This document shows positions 34,601 to 47,290 of a stretch of 64,000 nucleotides of DNA, in pieces. The stretch is from assembly GCA_022605955.1 (NCBI GenBank), contig JAKCOZ010000009.1, positions 558,001 through 622,000 of the forward strand, read 5' to 3'. How positions within the stretch are numbered: the stretch's first letter is position 1; every line of letters starts with the position of its first letter. Made by a program: the position numbers and the translations under genes. This stretch comes from Rallus limicola (Eukaryota > Chordata > Aves > Gruiformes > Rallidae). The notes beneath the pieces are model-generated. The model saw only the letters and a list, made by a program, of their open reading frames with translations, made no database searches and had not been told where the DNA came from.

Positions 34601-35911
34601 CAGCCAGGGAACAGGTGGAGTGGAACAGAGAGAAGTCCAGTTACACATTATTGATTTGTGGCTGATAGATGTGGCTGAAGACAGTCTGTACCTGATCTGA
34701 AGTGGTTTTATCCTTGTGAAATCTGCATTTCTGATCTGTGGTGAAAAAACCTTGTGCTTTTCTTCTCTGTTTTAGCTGTGAGATCATCTTGAAATGTGCT
34801 CACAAAACAGTAATTTCAGAAGGTGCTGGCCTGGGAAGTAACGTCCCTCAAAGCCAGAAAACAAAGAAAAATGATGGTAGCAATCCCAGGTGTGGAAAGG
34901 CCACTGGAGTGATGGCCTGCTAACACCTTCTGCTGAGTGCTGGGCAAGAGGAAAATAGCTTGAGCTTAATACCCACAGGGTAATTACAGGGAACCAGCTG
35001 CTTGTCGAGTGCAGTAATGAATACAGACTGTTTTCCTAGGTTTTTGTGTCTTCTGGTACATGGCTAAGTCTGACCAGAGCTTATCCTGCAGTCAAGGCAT
35101 TTATAAGAGGGTCACTGTTTTGCACCCATATTCAGCTATGTGAGGTCATTTTGGGATGACATGATTTTTCCTACTTATTGTCATAAAATGTGAAAATAGT
35201 TTTAAAGTGACTTATGATTTATCATGTAAAGAAACTTTTTTGAAGCTTGACAGCAACTTCTTAAATTATTTGCAAGAGATGGAGCCATAGGCCTGTAAAA
35301 CCCACCTACATCTACTCTCACAAAGCAGTTGCATAGCCTCCAGTTTTTCAGAAACCAGGATAAATCAAATCTAGAACTGACCTAAATGTAATTGCATTCT
35401 TATCTGGTAAGGATCACTAAAGCCACTGACTTGCACCAGGTTCCTGAGGTGAGATTTGATCAGCATCTATAAGGTGTTGCAGGCTGGCTCTTCATGGCTG
35501 GATTGGGCCACGTTCCATCTTCAGATTTCCCTTGTACTCCCTGCTCTTGTGAAGGACACCTAGACAACTGAGGGTCAAGAAGAGAAGTGCACATTGCAAA
35601 GTATATTTGCTCCACAGGTTATATGTGACCTTGTTTTGAGAAGGAGGAGCTCCATGGCAGGTGGTGTTAAATTTTTAAGGAGCAGGGACATTTGTATTCC
35701 TGACAAGTCATGTTTTAGCAACATAGGCTGGAATTAATTTTTTAAAAATACACAGTTATAAATTCCCCTCCCCCCCAATTAGTTTCTAATTAGACAAATG
35801 GAATATTGATTTAATGCTTACTCATCAATTTTGTTCTAGGGATTCTCTAATGACCTATGGCACACAGAGATTTCTAACAGGACTATAAACAGTTCATAGT
35901 AGACCACATTT
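31653..35911 (+). other. BRINP3: BRINP3 intron 2, AT-rich stretch
   Basis: AT-rich non-coding sequence with a TG/TA microsatellite at 32729-32770. No CR1, exon or RNA gene was recognised. Confidence 0.5.
32729..32770. repeat. TG/TA/CATA compound microsatellite
   Basis: GTGTGTGTATATATATATGTGTGT followed by ACATATACATACATA. Alternating purine/pyrimidine over most of its length; likely polymorphic. Confidence 0.85.
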
Positions 35912-36115
35912 TCTACAGTGAGAGGGGTGAAGCTCTTGCACAGGGTGCCCAGAGAAGCTTTGGGTGCCCCTAGATCCCTGGGAGGGTTCAAGGCCAGGTT
36001 AGATGGGGCTTTGGGCACCCTGGGCTGGTGGGGGGTGTCCCTGCCCATGGCAGCGGGGTTGGAACTGGATGACCTTTAAGGTGCTCTCCAAACCATTGTA
36101 AAATCTGTGATTTGA
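35912..36115 (+). mobile_element. CR1 LINE 3' fragment
   Basis: Contains AGGGTGCCCAGAGAAGCTTTGGGTGCCCC, CAAGGCCAGGTTAGATGGGGC, CACCCTGGGCTGGTGGGGGG and TGTCCCTGCCCATGGCAG. GGTTGGAACTGGATGACCTTTAAGG and a decayed tail, TGTAAAATCTGTGATT, follow. This is the 3' end of a CR1 subfamily close to the one at 58973. 5' truncated, no coding capacity. Confidence 0.93.
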
Positions 36116-37833
36116 AGAACGAATGCAAGAAGCTGTGTGGCTGTCACAATTCAGCCAATCAGGCAACACAATCAGATTTTCTCTTCACCTTAACACTATT
36201 AATCAATTTAATTCTCTTCAGTTTATAATTTCATGAGATATGTCACTGAGTGTCTCACCTCTTGGGTCTTAGCAAAAGGTTCAGTGGGAGGTGGCTCACA
36301 CCATGTAACTCAGAATAAAATGCAGTTACTATTTTTTCTGGTTTGCTGAAAAAAAAATATCATTTTTCTCCTGTCACAGGGGTAGGTAATACCTTCTAAT
36401 CAATGCTGAAATGCGACAGTGGAGCAAAATGAAAGACTTCACATTACAGAAGCCTTCGGCAAAGTCCCTCTAGTTATTTACCCTGTGGCTGTTACTAGCT
36501 CCTGAAAATCAGGGACCACACTGTCTCTGTTACAACATTATGCAATATGGCATGAAGTTACCTGTGAATTGGTCTTCTGGGATAGTAAACTCACTATCTC
36601 AGATGAAGTAATCCATCTGTAGTTAAAGCAAAGGGTCTGAACTGGCCAACTACAGAAATTTCTGGGTTTAGACTAGCATGAAATGGTAAGTTGATCTTCA
36701 TTGTAAACAGACAGGCATACACAGAGGAAAATACATAAAAGTACAAATGTGCCCTCTGTGGACTTTATACTGAGACTAATCCAGCAAAGGGATTAGGATT
36801 TTGGATTTATTTCACTCCTTCCTGACAGAAAGAAATATGTTTTTATCATTGATAACAAATGGTGGAGTTTGGAACAGCAGTATGAAGCTTTAGTTCTCAT
36901 GCTGTGAAATGAGGAATGGTCACACTCCTAGGCAGAAGCAGAAGGTGGCCTTCACAACTGATGTGTTCAAGGGGTTACACATTTACTTTGTATGACATCT
37001 TCATCTACTGATGAAGGCAGGACATAAATGTGGTAGCTACCCACTAGTTACTGAGCTGTCAACAATTTTCCACCAAAATACTTTCTTAATGGGAAGCCAG
37101 TGGACAAGTAAATGAATATTTTGTATGTTTAAGGATTCTTTGAGGACTCCAAACTTGAAAGCAATTCAAAATAGCAGGCGCTGTCCAGAGTTTACTTTTC
37201 ACCCCCAAATGCCACTGTCATCTGAGTTTCTTATTTATTTTTTTCCCCAGGAATAATTCTGAATGCCAGTAACTAAGACTCCTAGTACTATTCCCACATT
37301 AGTCCTGGAAACAGAGGAAAAATCTACCCAATGTTTTTAAATTTTGGCTGCTGTTCTCAGCCTTTTGCTCTATGCACTATCCAGCACAGTGTGCTGAAAA
37401 AAACCTAAAACACTCTACATAGGAAAATGAAACACTGGAAGGTGATTTGTGTATCAGAAGGAAAGCTGTGTCTCAATTTTGTTGGTCCAAACACAGTGTG
37501 AAAGGAGAATGATGTGGTCTGGAGCAGGTACAAATGCTGCATGATGTCCCGTTCTTTAATACCACTGAACAGTTACATTCTTCTGATTCCTTACATTTCT
37601 CTACAGTTATTTCAGGTGGTTTGAACACCTTTTTCATACCAAATAACAGCCTAAACCACGAGTTTCACTGAAGTCAATGATGCACCTTTTACCCAAAAGA
37701 AACAAAGCTGTGAGAATACACGTGAGCAGGTGTGTGCAGACTTTGAGGCAGCTGGGGTGTTAAACAAACACGGTCTGTTTCCTCTGGAACAATTTGTAGC
37801 AATTTCTGTTTTCAACATACACATTTTTTTTTA

Positions 37834-37924
37834 TTAAAATAACAACAAAAAACCCCCACCAAACAAAAACCAAACAAACAAAATACCAAAACAAATAATC
37901 CCCAAGCCAAACCAAAAACCAAAG
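37834..37924. repeat. A/C-rich low-complexity tract
   Basis: Begins TTAAAATAACAACAAAAAACCCCC and continues as AAAC, CCAAA and CAAACA units for about 90 bases with almost no G or T. Confidence 0.85.
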
Positions 37925-40900
37925 AGGCAGTAATTTTGGTCAAGAATGCAGCTGTGCATTGTAAACACCTATTTCCTGGTCTTCTCTAACATGCCTGTGT
38001 CACTTCTTCTGTGCAAATCTTGTCAAGTTGGTGGTATCTGGGATAGGATTAGCTCTATTCTGTATCTCCATTCCATTTCCAGTGGTATTCAATGGTATAA
38101 AATGATTTTTAAAATTAAAAATCTGGCAAAGCATAGCATAGCACACGTCTGCTTGCTATTCACTCGTACCCTGAAAAGCAGGTATTACCTTGCTTTACCA
38201 TTTTATCCTACCTTACCCCACCCCAGCGCTGTAGGCATTCCACAGCACAGCATGCAGAAGCAGGTTCCCTCCACCAGCTCTAACTGGCATCGTGTTTTCT
38301 GTTTGAAGATTCACAGTCTTGACACGACACTGGCTATAGCTGCCACACCTTCAGCTGGTGAGGGGGCTGTTCTGCACACCTGGGTTTGTTGGGAAAAGTG
38401 CCTCAATGTTGTGTTTTGGTAACCAGATGACTCTTGTTTTGCTAAACTGGAAATGTTAGCCAGGCATGTCAGATGTGTAGCAGATAAAATTGTAAGCATA
38501 AGCTCTCATTTTCCAGTTATGGATTTAGCTGGTTTAGTAAGGTGGATGCTACTCAAGTATGGAATATTCTTCTACCTTACTCTTAAAGCAAAAGGCATTT
38601 CACATTGTCTCATCTTTTGCTCCGCTTTGATTTCATGACAAATTACTAATAAATGTAGGGGAACAAAGATGAGACTGAGATTCTTATTAATCACTAATAA
38701 AAAGTGGCCCATGTAAATTCTTCCAAATACTAAGCCGTCTCTTGCTGTCAATATAGACACAATTCACTGATCAGCAGCAATAAAGGCTCTTTAATTACAT
38801 ACTTTTGTTACACACATTTCTAAGTAAGAGTCTCCAAAGTATAAAAAAGTATAATTAAAATCTATAATTCAACTATCTGGGGCCGTTGATAGAAATATAG
38901 CCACATTTTAAATGAGCTCTAACAGTTTAACATCTCTGTGCTTCAGAGAAAAGCAGATTAATACAAATAGCCTGCAGGGAAAGATAAAGGTTCAGATCTC
39001 AGCAACCTGAAAAACTTTGCATTTCTATGGAATCCAATTTCAGGCTGCACAAATAAAGTTAAGAGGATGAGTAAACTTGCTGCATAGAATATTTTGTTAT
39101 CCTAACCATTGTTGTCCACTGAACTAAATTAGATCTTTCTGCTCAAGTTCCCATATTACTTCATTCCTCATGATACAGATATGTTCTGTCTTTGATGTTC
39201 TCTAAATATCATGGAAGCTAATGCCTTATCAATTAAATATGCTGTTTAAGTACTATTTTTTTCCTCAGTAGTCAATCTTTTCCTATAGAGCTTAACATCA
39301 GCATTCAGAACCAGATTCTCAAAGGAGCCTCATATTTTCAAGGCTTTAGTCCTTGGTGTGACATTTGTTTATTTAGGTATCTAAGAAGGGTAAGAACTGT
39401 ACTGAAGGAAATAGCTCACCAGTTTTCAAATTAATAGCTAGGATGGTTCCACTGTCATTAGCAGGCTAACAATTACATTAAATTTGTGTAAGCTGTTGTG
39501 TTTAATGAAATTACACCTAGTAGTTTGTATTAGTTCAGGTTGAGATCCTGATTGCAAAAACTTTGGGACAGAGAGTAATAGAGGAACAAGCTAAATAAAG
39601 CTGCAAGGCTACAAAAATAAAAGGAAAAGCTTCAGTCTATCAGGAGGAAAGCTGGATGGGTTAGTGAGGCAGAGGAGTGTTATACATGAGTATGAATTCC
39701 TTACAGGAGGTGACCTAGTGCTAGGGATTTGAAGATTAGGGAGCGTGAAAGTGTTTGCAGAACAACAGCATGGATATGGAATGATGAAATGAAGAGGTCT
39801 TTAAACAGAACTGGGGAAAAAATACAGGTGACAGGCTCAGATAAGCAAGCTATCATTGAACTGAAAATTATTTTTACTGTGCATATTTGCATACTATGAG
39901 ATGTCCTGGTGCACCATCATATTATAAAGATTATGTCATCATTCTTGGAGCAATTTTTGCCACTTGTTGTGGCAGTGAAGGACATTATATCACACGTAAA
40001 AACAAATTTACTTTTGTAAGTTTTTTATAAAGGAAAAAATACTGAAAGTTTGGGAACACTTCAGTCACCCTTCCAGCTTTGATTATTATGGTTTGCCCTT
40101 ATTTAATTTTATAAAAAAACCCAAAACACTTAGTAAGCTTTGTGACAGGTTGTTTGGTTCCTTGCTTTTTTTAGGGACTAGTTTCATTGTCAAAGGTTCT
40201 GAACTCATCAAGAAGTATTTCAGAGAGAAGAGAAACCTTTTGACTGAAATTTTACTGTTACCTACTTGCCAAGTCTGTGCATCCTTTAGTTCCATTACAT
40301 ACATTAGGGGCAACGGTCTCATAACACCCTGTATCATGGTGATAGCCAGAGTTCTGCATTAACAGCAGCACAGAAACAGGAGAAAGTAATGCACATCGTG
40401 CTGGGTTCTCTAGAAGAACTCGCCACGTGGGAAAGAGGGATTAAAATCCAAGATTAATGACAGCTAAAAGGCAGCATAGTGTATTTTTCTTTTTATGTTG
40501 TCAACTATGCATTCAGATGGGGATTATTTAAACTTTTAGTTTTAACAAATGATGCCCAGAGCTCCGTTCAGCTGATAGGACTGTGGATAGTAATATCCCT
40601 GTAGCCTGATTGGAAGTCCCACAGTAAAATGTCCCCATACAGTACATCATATTTGTACTGAAATGACTGATTGTCATTAAAATGTAGATCTCCATTCCTA
40701 TACTGAATGAAAGTGAATTGGGCTACTCTTTGAATGGATACTCAATTGTAATTTAAAGTAGAATTGAATCCATAGCAAAGATAAATAACTGGATACATTA
40801 GCAGTAAGTTCAGATTGCCTGACACCAGCTTGTGAGCAGATGCAGGGACACTTGTACCACCCTGCACAGGACATGTCTCCAAAGTCCAAGGTGGGTAATA

Positions 40901-41052
40901 AACAAGGTGTGCTGCCAACCTGCTACATCTCAGCAACTGAGAGAATTGGAGAGGCCGTAGCTGGCAAGGATTGAGTGACACTGCCCTGGTGCCATTTGTA
41001 CATCACAACCTACTCTTACTCGGCCCTGAGCTGGTGTAGATCAGGAGACTGC

Positions 41053-41126
41053 ACAAGAGATGGGTGTGTGCAGTAACCTCAGCCCTGTGACAAGAGATGG
41101 GTGGGTGCAGATAGCCCCAGCCCTGG
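41053..41126. repeat. 37-bp tandem duplication
   Basis: Unit 1 (41053-41089) and unit 2 (41090-41126) both start ACAAGAGATGGGTG and end CAGCCCTG; they differ at only a handful of positions. A recent local duplication or a two-copy minisatellite. Confidence 0.9.
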
Positions 41127-42616
41127 AGCAAGGCTGGAGCCCAGGTGCCAAAACAAGTCACAGTGTGCACCTTCATTTCTCATCACACACCAAGCCTACA
41201 GGCTGACCTGGATTCAGGCCAGAGATCCATGAGCCTAAATGAACAAGTCAGCTCATCAAATCTTAATACATCTCCCTAGAGCTTTCTTCTAACTGCATTT
41301 TGCAGACCATGTTCTTTTGAACTGATATCTGCTAAAAGAAAAAGGTAAGGAAAGCCAGTAGCTTTGTTGTTTGATTGGTGTGACATTGGTGCTGTGCTGG
41401 GGAGGAGCCACATCGAATAAAAATGTTGGTCATTTCAATTAAGCTTTAGAAGCTTAACTTTACTTTTTGAAAAGAGTGTGTACTGACAGCCTTTCCTGAC
41501 TTTCCCTCAGAGAAGCATATTGACAACAGCCCAATCAGGATATTTTACAATGTACTTGTTCTGAAATTTGCAATTTGTCATCCTTGTTTTGTAGGACTCT
41601 TTATGTGGGCTTTGAGAATGTCCCTTTTAATAAAAGCTCTAGGCTTTTCTGAAATGAGCTGATACTCATGAAACACCCTTATAGTGAGCATGTATGCACA
41701 CACTCATCACTTGTTCATGTGCACAGATGTGTATAAAGGGATGCAATTTTGCAGGATACTTTACACTGAACTTAGACTAAAAGCTTCATGCAATCACTGT
41801 GACATCACCAACGTTGTTAAACAAAACCAGCAGAAATGTGAGCTGCCTTTGGAAGTTACTGCTCTGAGAGTATTTCATAAACCAGTGTTGATTCTTATCC
41901 ATTTCATATGTTTGCTTTAAAAGAGACTTGTAGAAGGACACTACATGATGTCGTATGAGTAGCATAATGCTGAAGCTCAGCTGTCTCCTTAGCTAAAGAG
42001 CAAACTCTCAAATTTCAGATTTTCCTCTGGTGGACTCTGCTCCATCTCTGAAACTATTTCTCAAGTTATAGCCAGTCATTAGCCTGACTGAGGAGCTCTT
42101 CAGCCTTAATTCATAAATATCCTCAGCTACCCCAAAGCATTTCCTTGACAAACTGAAGATGCCCACTCTGTGTCAATGCTGCAGCTTTGCTGAACTGCTT
42201 TGGGTATTGTCAGAGCTGACATTTCCTTTGGAAATGTGAAGCAACAATCAGCTCCCTGACTGCCATCTCTCCCTCCATGGAACAGAGTAGTGTTGGAAAT
42301 GATCTAATTCAGAATGTCAAATATTCAATTCTGGTAATTCCAACAGTTAAAGATCTTTCCCCCAGTGTCTTTCTGGCATTTAAAAGTAAAGTTATACTGA
42401 CAAAAAGCTGAAATAAATGGATTAACATTTCTCTTTAGTACATTAGGTTAATTTCAAATAAGAAGTTGAGACTGATAATACGCAGGTGGAAAGAGTTACA
42501 GAAGATCCCAAAGAAATCAAGTTTATTAATAACTTATTTCTGCAAAAATAGTCAAGCTAATATATGCCAAAACCTGCAATATGTAATCTTTTTAGTTCTA
42601 CCTTAAAGGGAATAGC

Positions 42617-42677
42617 CACTAGATATAGCCAAATATCAGAAGAATATCACTAGAAATAGCCAAATTCAGAAGTAATA
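42617..42677. repeat. 31-bp imperfect tandem duplication
   Basis: CACTAGATATAGCCAAAT (42617 on) is repeated as CACTAGAAATAGCCAAAT (42648 on), each followed by TCAGAAG-AATA-like sequence. Differences include a one- or two-base gap. Confidence 0.85.
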
Positions 42678-43558
42678 CTGCTGTACCCCGTTATCCTCCC
42701 CAAAATCCCTAGATATAGATTCTTCTTTGTAACCATCTGGATACAGCTTCCTAGAGTTTTTATAAAACATACTTTCACCTAACAGTTGAATTTAAATATA
42801 GCATCTCAGTTGCAGACTTGTGGGATAAGTGTAATTTCACTGTAACAGTTAGCATATGGTACTTGGCTCTGGGAGAAAGAAAATTGAAGTTGAAGCCAAG
42901 TTGTCAGGAAGCTACTAGCACGTCTATAAGACAAACTGTGCAGGATTTCTTCAGTGCTTTGGGGCTCCTTTCTCACCTACTACTATTCTGGTATTTATGT
43001 CTATATTTGACAGTTTTGGAGCAGTCACAGGGTATCCTTGGAGGGTGGAAAAGAAATTCTTCAAAAATCCTGTTGTGTCGGTATATGTAATTAAAAAGCT
43101 GTTTAGGCTATTACTTCAATTAGTTAGCATCTCTTTCGACCTGCAGACTTGGGATGAAAATAGAGCACATTGAGCAGAGGGACACCTTTGAGCATGGCTC
43201 TCAGGTTTGCTTGCCCATCTGGCCTTTCCCAGTCACATATGTTTCAGGTTTCACAAACCTCTCAGCAACAAGAGGTGAAAGGCCAGGTTAGACCCTAGAC
43301 AGCCACTGGTTGTCCATCTATCTTCTCTGCTAGAATAGTCTTTTTTTTCCCCCCATCTGCTTCTAGCCTTTAGCAGAGAGCTAATCCAGTCATTTTCCTG
43401 AGCAGAGGCTTCTCTTGTAAGGACCTTGTCTGGCTTTCCTAAATCATTGTGTTTTGTTGGGTGAAAAAAACCCACATTCAAATGCAGCTACTTACCTCCC
43501 TGCCATGGATGACAAAGTAGACAGAAAGCCTCTTGCAGCCTTAAACGTGCTTGGAGTG

Positions 43559-44180
43559 GAGAAAAGGAAAAGGCTATGGAGATGGTGAGGGGACTAGAAC
43601 ATCTCTCTGATGAAGAGAGACTGAGGAACTTGAGACATTTTAGCCCAGAGAAGAGATCACTGTTTATATGTATGTGGGATGGTTGTTAGGAGGATGGGGT
43701 CGGTCTTTGTTCAGTGGTGCCCAGTGACCAGAGGCAACGGGCATAAACTTGACTAGAGGAAGTTCCACCTAAACATCAGAAGGAATTTCTTTACTGTGAG
43801 GGTGGCAGAGCACTGGGACAGGGTGCCCAGAGGGGCTGGGGATTCCAGGATCACAGGGGTTGGAAGGGAGCTCCAGAGCTCATGGGATCCAACCCCCTGC
43901 CAAAGCAGGGTCCCTAGGACAGGGCACACAGGGAGGCGTCCAGACAGGGCTGGAATCTCTCCAGAGAAGGAGACTCCACACCCCCTGGGCAGCCTGGCCC
44001 AGGGCTCCCTCACCCTCACCAGGAAGAGGTTCTTCCCCATGTTGGTGCTAAGGAAGTCTCCTTCCCTGAAGACATTCAAATGCTGCCTGGATGGCATCCT
44101 GTGCAGCCTGCTCTAGTGACGCTGCTCTGGCAGGGAGTTGGACTAGGTGATCTCCAGAGGGCCCTGCCACCCCCCACCAG
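43559..44180 (+). mobile_element. CR1 LINE fragment, split by a second CR1
   Basis: The outer element reads GGTGAGGGGACTAGAAC, TTTAGCCCAGAGAAGAGATC, TGGTGCCCAGTGACCAGAGG and AAGGAATTTCTTTACTGTGAGG up to AGAGGGGCTGGGG at about 43841. It resumes at about 44053 with AGTCTCCTTCCCTGAAGACATTC, GCCTGGATGGCATCCTGTGCA and GGGAGTTGGACTAGGTGATC. Joining the two halves restores normal CR1 order, so the piece between is a later insertion. 5' truncated; the 3' tail is decayed. Confidence 0.93.
43842..44052 (-). mobile_element. Inner CR1 LINE fragment, reverse orientation
   Basis: Sits inside the outer CR1 on the opposite strand. Its 3' end (ATTCCAGGATCACAGGGGTTGG) is at the left. It then reads back through GGATCCAACCCCCTGCCAAAGC, GGAGACTCCACACCCCC, GGCAGCCTGGCCCAGGGCTCC and AGGAAGAGGTTCTTCCCCATG. 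It must be younger than the element it interrupts and belongs to a different CR1 subfamily. Confidence 0.93.
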
Positions 44181-45154
44181 GCCTGATTGGGCAAAGTGTG
44201 CCACTTCCCAACACCACAACTTGTCTGATACACAGCTACAGTGGATTTGCTCATGTTTTTAACCTCAGTCTGTGGAAGCTAGATTAATGATTAATGCTTA
44301 TAGAATATTAGTGCCGAGAGGAATGGGTTTTTTTGGGTTTTTTTATATATATTCTCAAACCCAGTTGCAGCTCTGGCAATGGCAATGCAAGTTTTGCTGG
44401 CCTCATACTATGTCAAAAAGCAGCAGTTCTGATTCAGCAGTAACCTCACACAAAGATGGTATACTGCTGTTTCAAAGCACTTTTATTAGTGATCTAGATT
44501 GTGCAGCTAAGTAACAGTTCATCACCTGAAACAGACTCTCAGAACTATTTAACGTTCACAAGATTTACTTTTGAAAGCACTTAAAAAATTATCTCAAAAT
44601 TATTTTTGGCATTTGGATTTCATTTAGGCACCTATTTAAATCATTGACTTGTTGAGGACTAAATCATTCAGCATGATCTAAAAACAAATTTCTTTTAAAT
44701 CTTTTTTCCATACCTCTTCATGGTAGTTTTCAGAATTAGCTGCTTCATTATAAAAACATCAGAATGTGTGAATTTAATATGGTGCAATGATTTGCAAAAT
44801 TAACAGGTATAGAAAGGATGTTTTGTGATTCTGTAGAGATTTAGGTTGTGGGCTGCAGTCACAATTCTTACGAAAAAGTAATTAAAATCCTAATTTCAGC
44901 TAGGCTCTGGAGAGAACAAGCATCCACCAGTTGGTTTTAGTTCAGATTTTAGTTTAGTTCAGTTCAGATAGCTGCTAGCACTGAAAGTAAGAATTAGACC
45001 CAGAGTGCTTAATTTAATGATCAAATGTGTCTAAGAAAGAGACTGCTGTTCAGACACAGTTCCTGAGGTAATGTCATTCCTTATGCAGGAAGATGGAATC
45101 CTTCTCTCTAACAGACAAATTAGCAGGCAGAATTCACTGGCCTACACTGTAGTA

Positions 45155-45221
45155 GGTCACATCAAATGAACTCAACAGTCCCTTCTGGCCTTAAAACACG
45201 TGAATATGTGAATCTCTGAAA
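45155..45221 (+). mobile_element. Old CR1 LINE 3' tail
   Basis: CTCAACAGTCCCTTCTGGCCTTAAAACACGTGAATATGTGAATCTC resembles the 3' end of older amniote CR1 subfamilies, which end in GGTCCCTTCTGGCCTTAAAATCTATGAATCTATGAATC. Only the last 60-70 bases are recognisable. Confidence 0.75.
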
Positions 45222-46006
45222 CAAGGATGCATCTTGCCTGTAGCTCACCACTGTGTCACTCGAAATGAGGGGACGGTCCACACAATGAAAGCACCTGCTG
45301 CACCTTCCATTCCTGCTTGCTGCATAACCTTTGATACAGCACTTTGATGCTGGACTTACATTCCCTCCAGTATTTGCACTGCATTCATACCTAGAAGTAC
45401 TTGAGCGCCACGTAGGGATTACCTCACACCCACTTATTTCCTCCAAATCACTGGCGATGGTTTGGCAGAACTGGAAGCTGCCCTTGTGTTTTTGTTTTGG
45501 TGTGTTAAAATACAGGAATCAGCACATATGTATGAAGCACTACAGCCAAGACAAGATTTTAACAACTCACAGCCAGTGCTTTCATCCTGTTCACCTTTCT
45601 AATGGCTGTTGATTCTAGCCACAGTGATGAAGCACGATAATAAAGTCATTCTAGGTTTCAGATACATTTCTTGGCAAATGCTGGAATTTCAGACTGAACT
45701 TTGTAGGATGTTGGAGGTTAAAAAGTGTTCCTGTTTATCACAAAAGAACAAGAGCAAAAGCAATAGTGATTTCACTACAGAAGTGCAACAGGCACAGCTT
45801 TGGGCTGTTACCAAAGTGTCTCTCATTTCATTACCTAGACAACAAGGACCAAGATTTCACAACACAGGGATTTAACAGCTTTGGAGACAGGCAGTGACAG
45901 GGAAGAAAAACCAAAACAAACCAGAATCTTTATTTTTCTGTTTCCTTGCATTTACAAGTATCAAACTACTTGTAATATATATTTGGGGAAAGGTGTTGCT
46001 TTTTTG

Positions 46007-46040
46007 AAAAAAAAAAAAAAAAAAAAAAGAAAAGAAAGCG
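46007..46040. repeat. Poly(A) run
   Basis: About 22 consecutive A followed by GAAAAGAAAG. No retrotransposed body is recognisable just upstream, so it may be simple expansion. Confidence 0.85.
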
Positions 46041-47244
46041 TTGCAAGCATGAAGAGTTACTATGCCTCTAACTTGAGAAATAAGATATGAAAGTAGTATC
46101 TTAGAAGGTGGAAAGGACTGGCATGTGGGCTTTGTAATTGGCCATCATAATTTGGCTAGTTTTTTCAGTAAACCTCAGGGATGTTCAGAAGTGGAGCTGG
46201 GTAAGAAATGGCTTTCAAATACTGGAGCAAACAGCTTAAATGTAAAAAAAAAAGTGTTTGTAAATCAACAATCCAAAGAGCTCATTTCAGTTCATTTCAG
46301 CTGAAGATCTTAGTACATTTTTAAAATGTTGAATTTTGACTTTTTCACTTCATTGCTCACCCCATTTTCCAGATGGCTTAGGAATATGCTGAACAAGAGA
46401 GATCCATGTGGGACAAAATGATAATCTTCTGCTTTGTGCACAAACCATAATTTTTCCCCTCATTTTTTTCCCCTGTATTTTAGCAAGTTATTAATCCATT
46501 AGAGGACTTTCTCTCTTGTCCCATTGCACCATCACTTCTTTATGAGATTTTGGCTAGGAAAGGTCTCTAATGCCTTTGGAAAGCTGAATGTTCTAAGATT
46601 AAAGTGAAGCTGTTTCTGTTAGGACAGGGGAAAGAACACTCTCCCTCTGGTAATCCCCTCCAGAAGAGCTGTACTGGGACCATGCGCAGCTAGTGTCATT
46701 ACTACTGCAAAATCATCAAAGCCAGCCCATTTTTCTTTCCATACTGCAGAGGTACCCTGGGACAAATCCTGCCACAGGCAGAGCAAATATTTGTGCCTCA
46801 CCAGAGACATTCTACCTTCTACCCACATAATACTCCCAGCCGCTGTTCTTCTCTTCCCAGCACCTTTCATCATGGCTCACATCCTAAGTAGCAATAAACC
46901 TTTATCAGATGAACCAGCTCAACTGAAATTTCTGGGTTTAGATCCTGAACCAAACTGAGGAAACGGTGCCAGGGAAACATGTGTCTTTACAATCTCCTGT
47001 GATCACATCCTTCTCATGTAGTTTGTATCTGTATAAGATTTAACTTGTAAATGAAGAGTGAAAATTGAATTTCTCGTTTTACTCTGCAGGCAATCCAGAT
47101 TGTCTGTGAGCTTCGTAGCAGATGTATAGTAAAGCAGGTCTCAGTGCCTTCCCAGTCTCATTTATGGTACAGAGAAATCCACTTGACCCTTGCAATACCA
47201 TGAGACAATAGTTGTACCAACAGTGAATAGAGAAATAAATTAAA

Positions 47245-47290
47245 AAAACCCAAAACCAAAAACCATAGAAGGTTTTTGGTTTGGGGTTTT
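47245..47290. repeat. Hairpin with 20-bp arms, 6-base loop
   Basis: The left arm at 47245-47264 (AAAACCCAAAACC-type) and the right arm at 47271-47290 (GGTTTTTGG-type) are reverse complements at 19 of 20 positions; the mismatch is A at 47252 opposite G at 47283. The loop is ATAGAA. The left arm belongs to the A-run-CCC tracts seen elsewhere, with A7CCC at 47242-47251. Confidence 0.9.

Larger units (their letters stand above)
36116..43558 (+). other. BRINP3: BRINP3 intron 2, middle part
   Basis: AT-rich non-coding DNA. It contains an A/C-rich tract at 37834-37924, a short A7CCC motif at 40112-40128, a 37-bp tandem duplication at 41053-41126, a 31-bp tandem duplication at 42617-42677 and an A7CCC motif at 43463-43474. 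The 158-codon frame at 37946-38422 matches no family I know. No exon was recognised. Confidence 0.5.
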
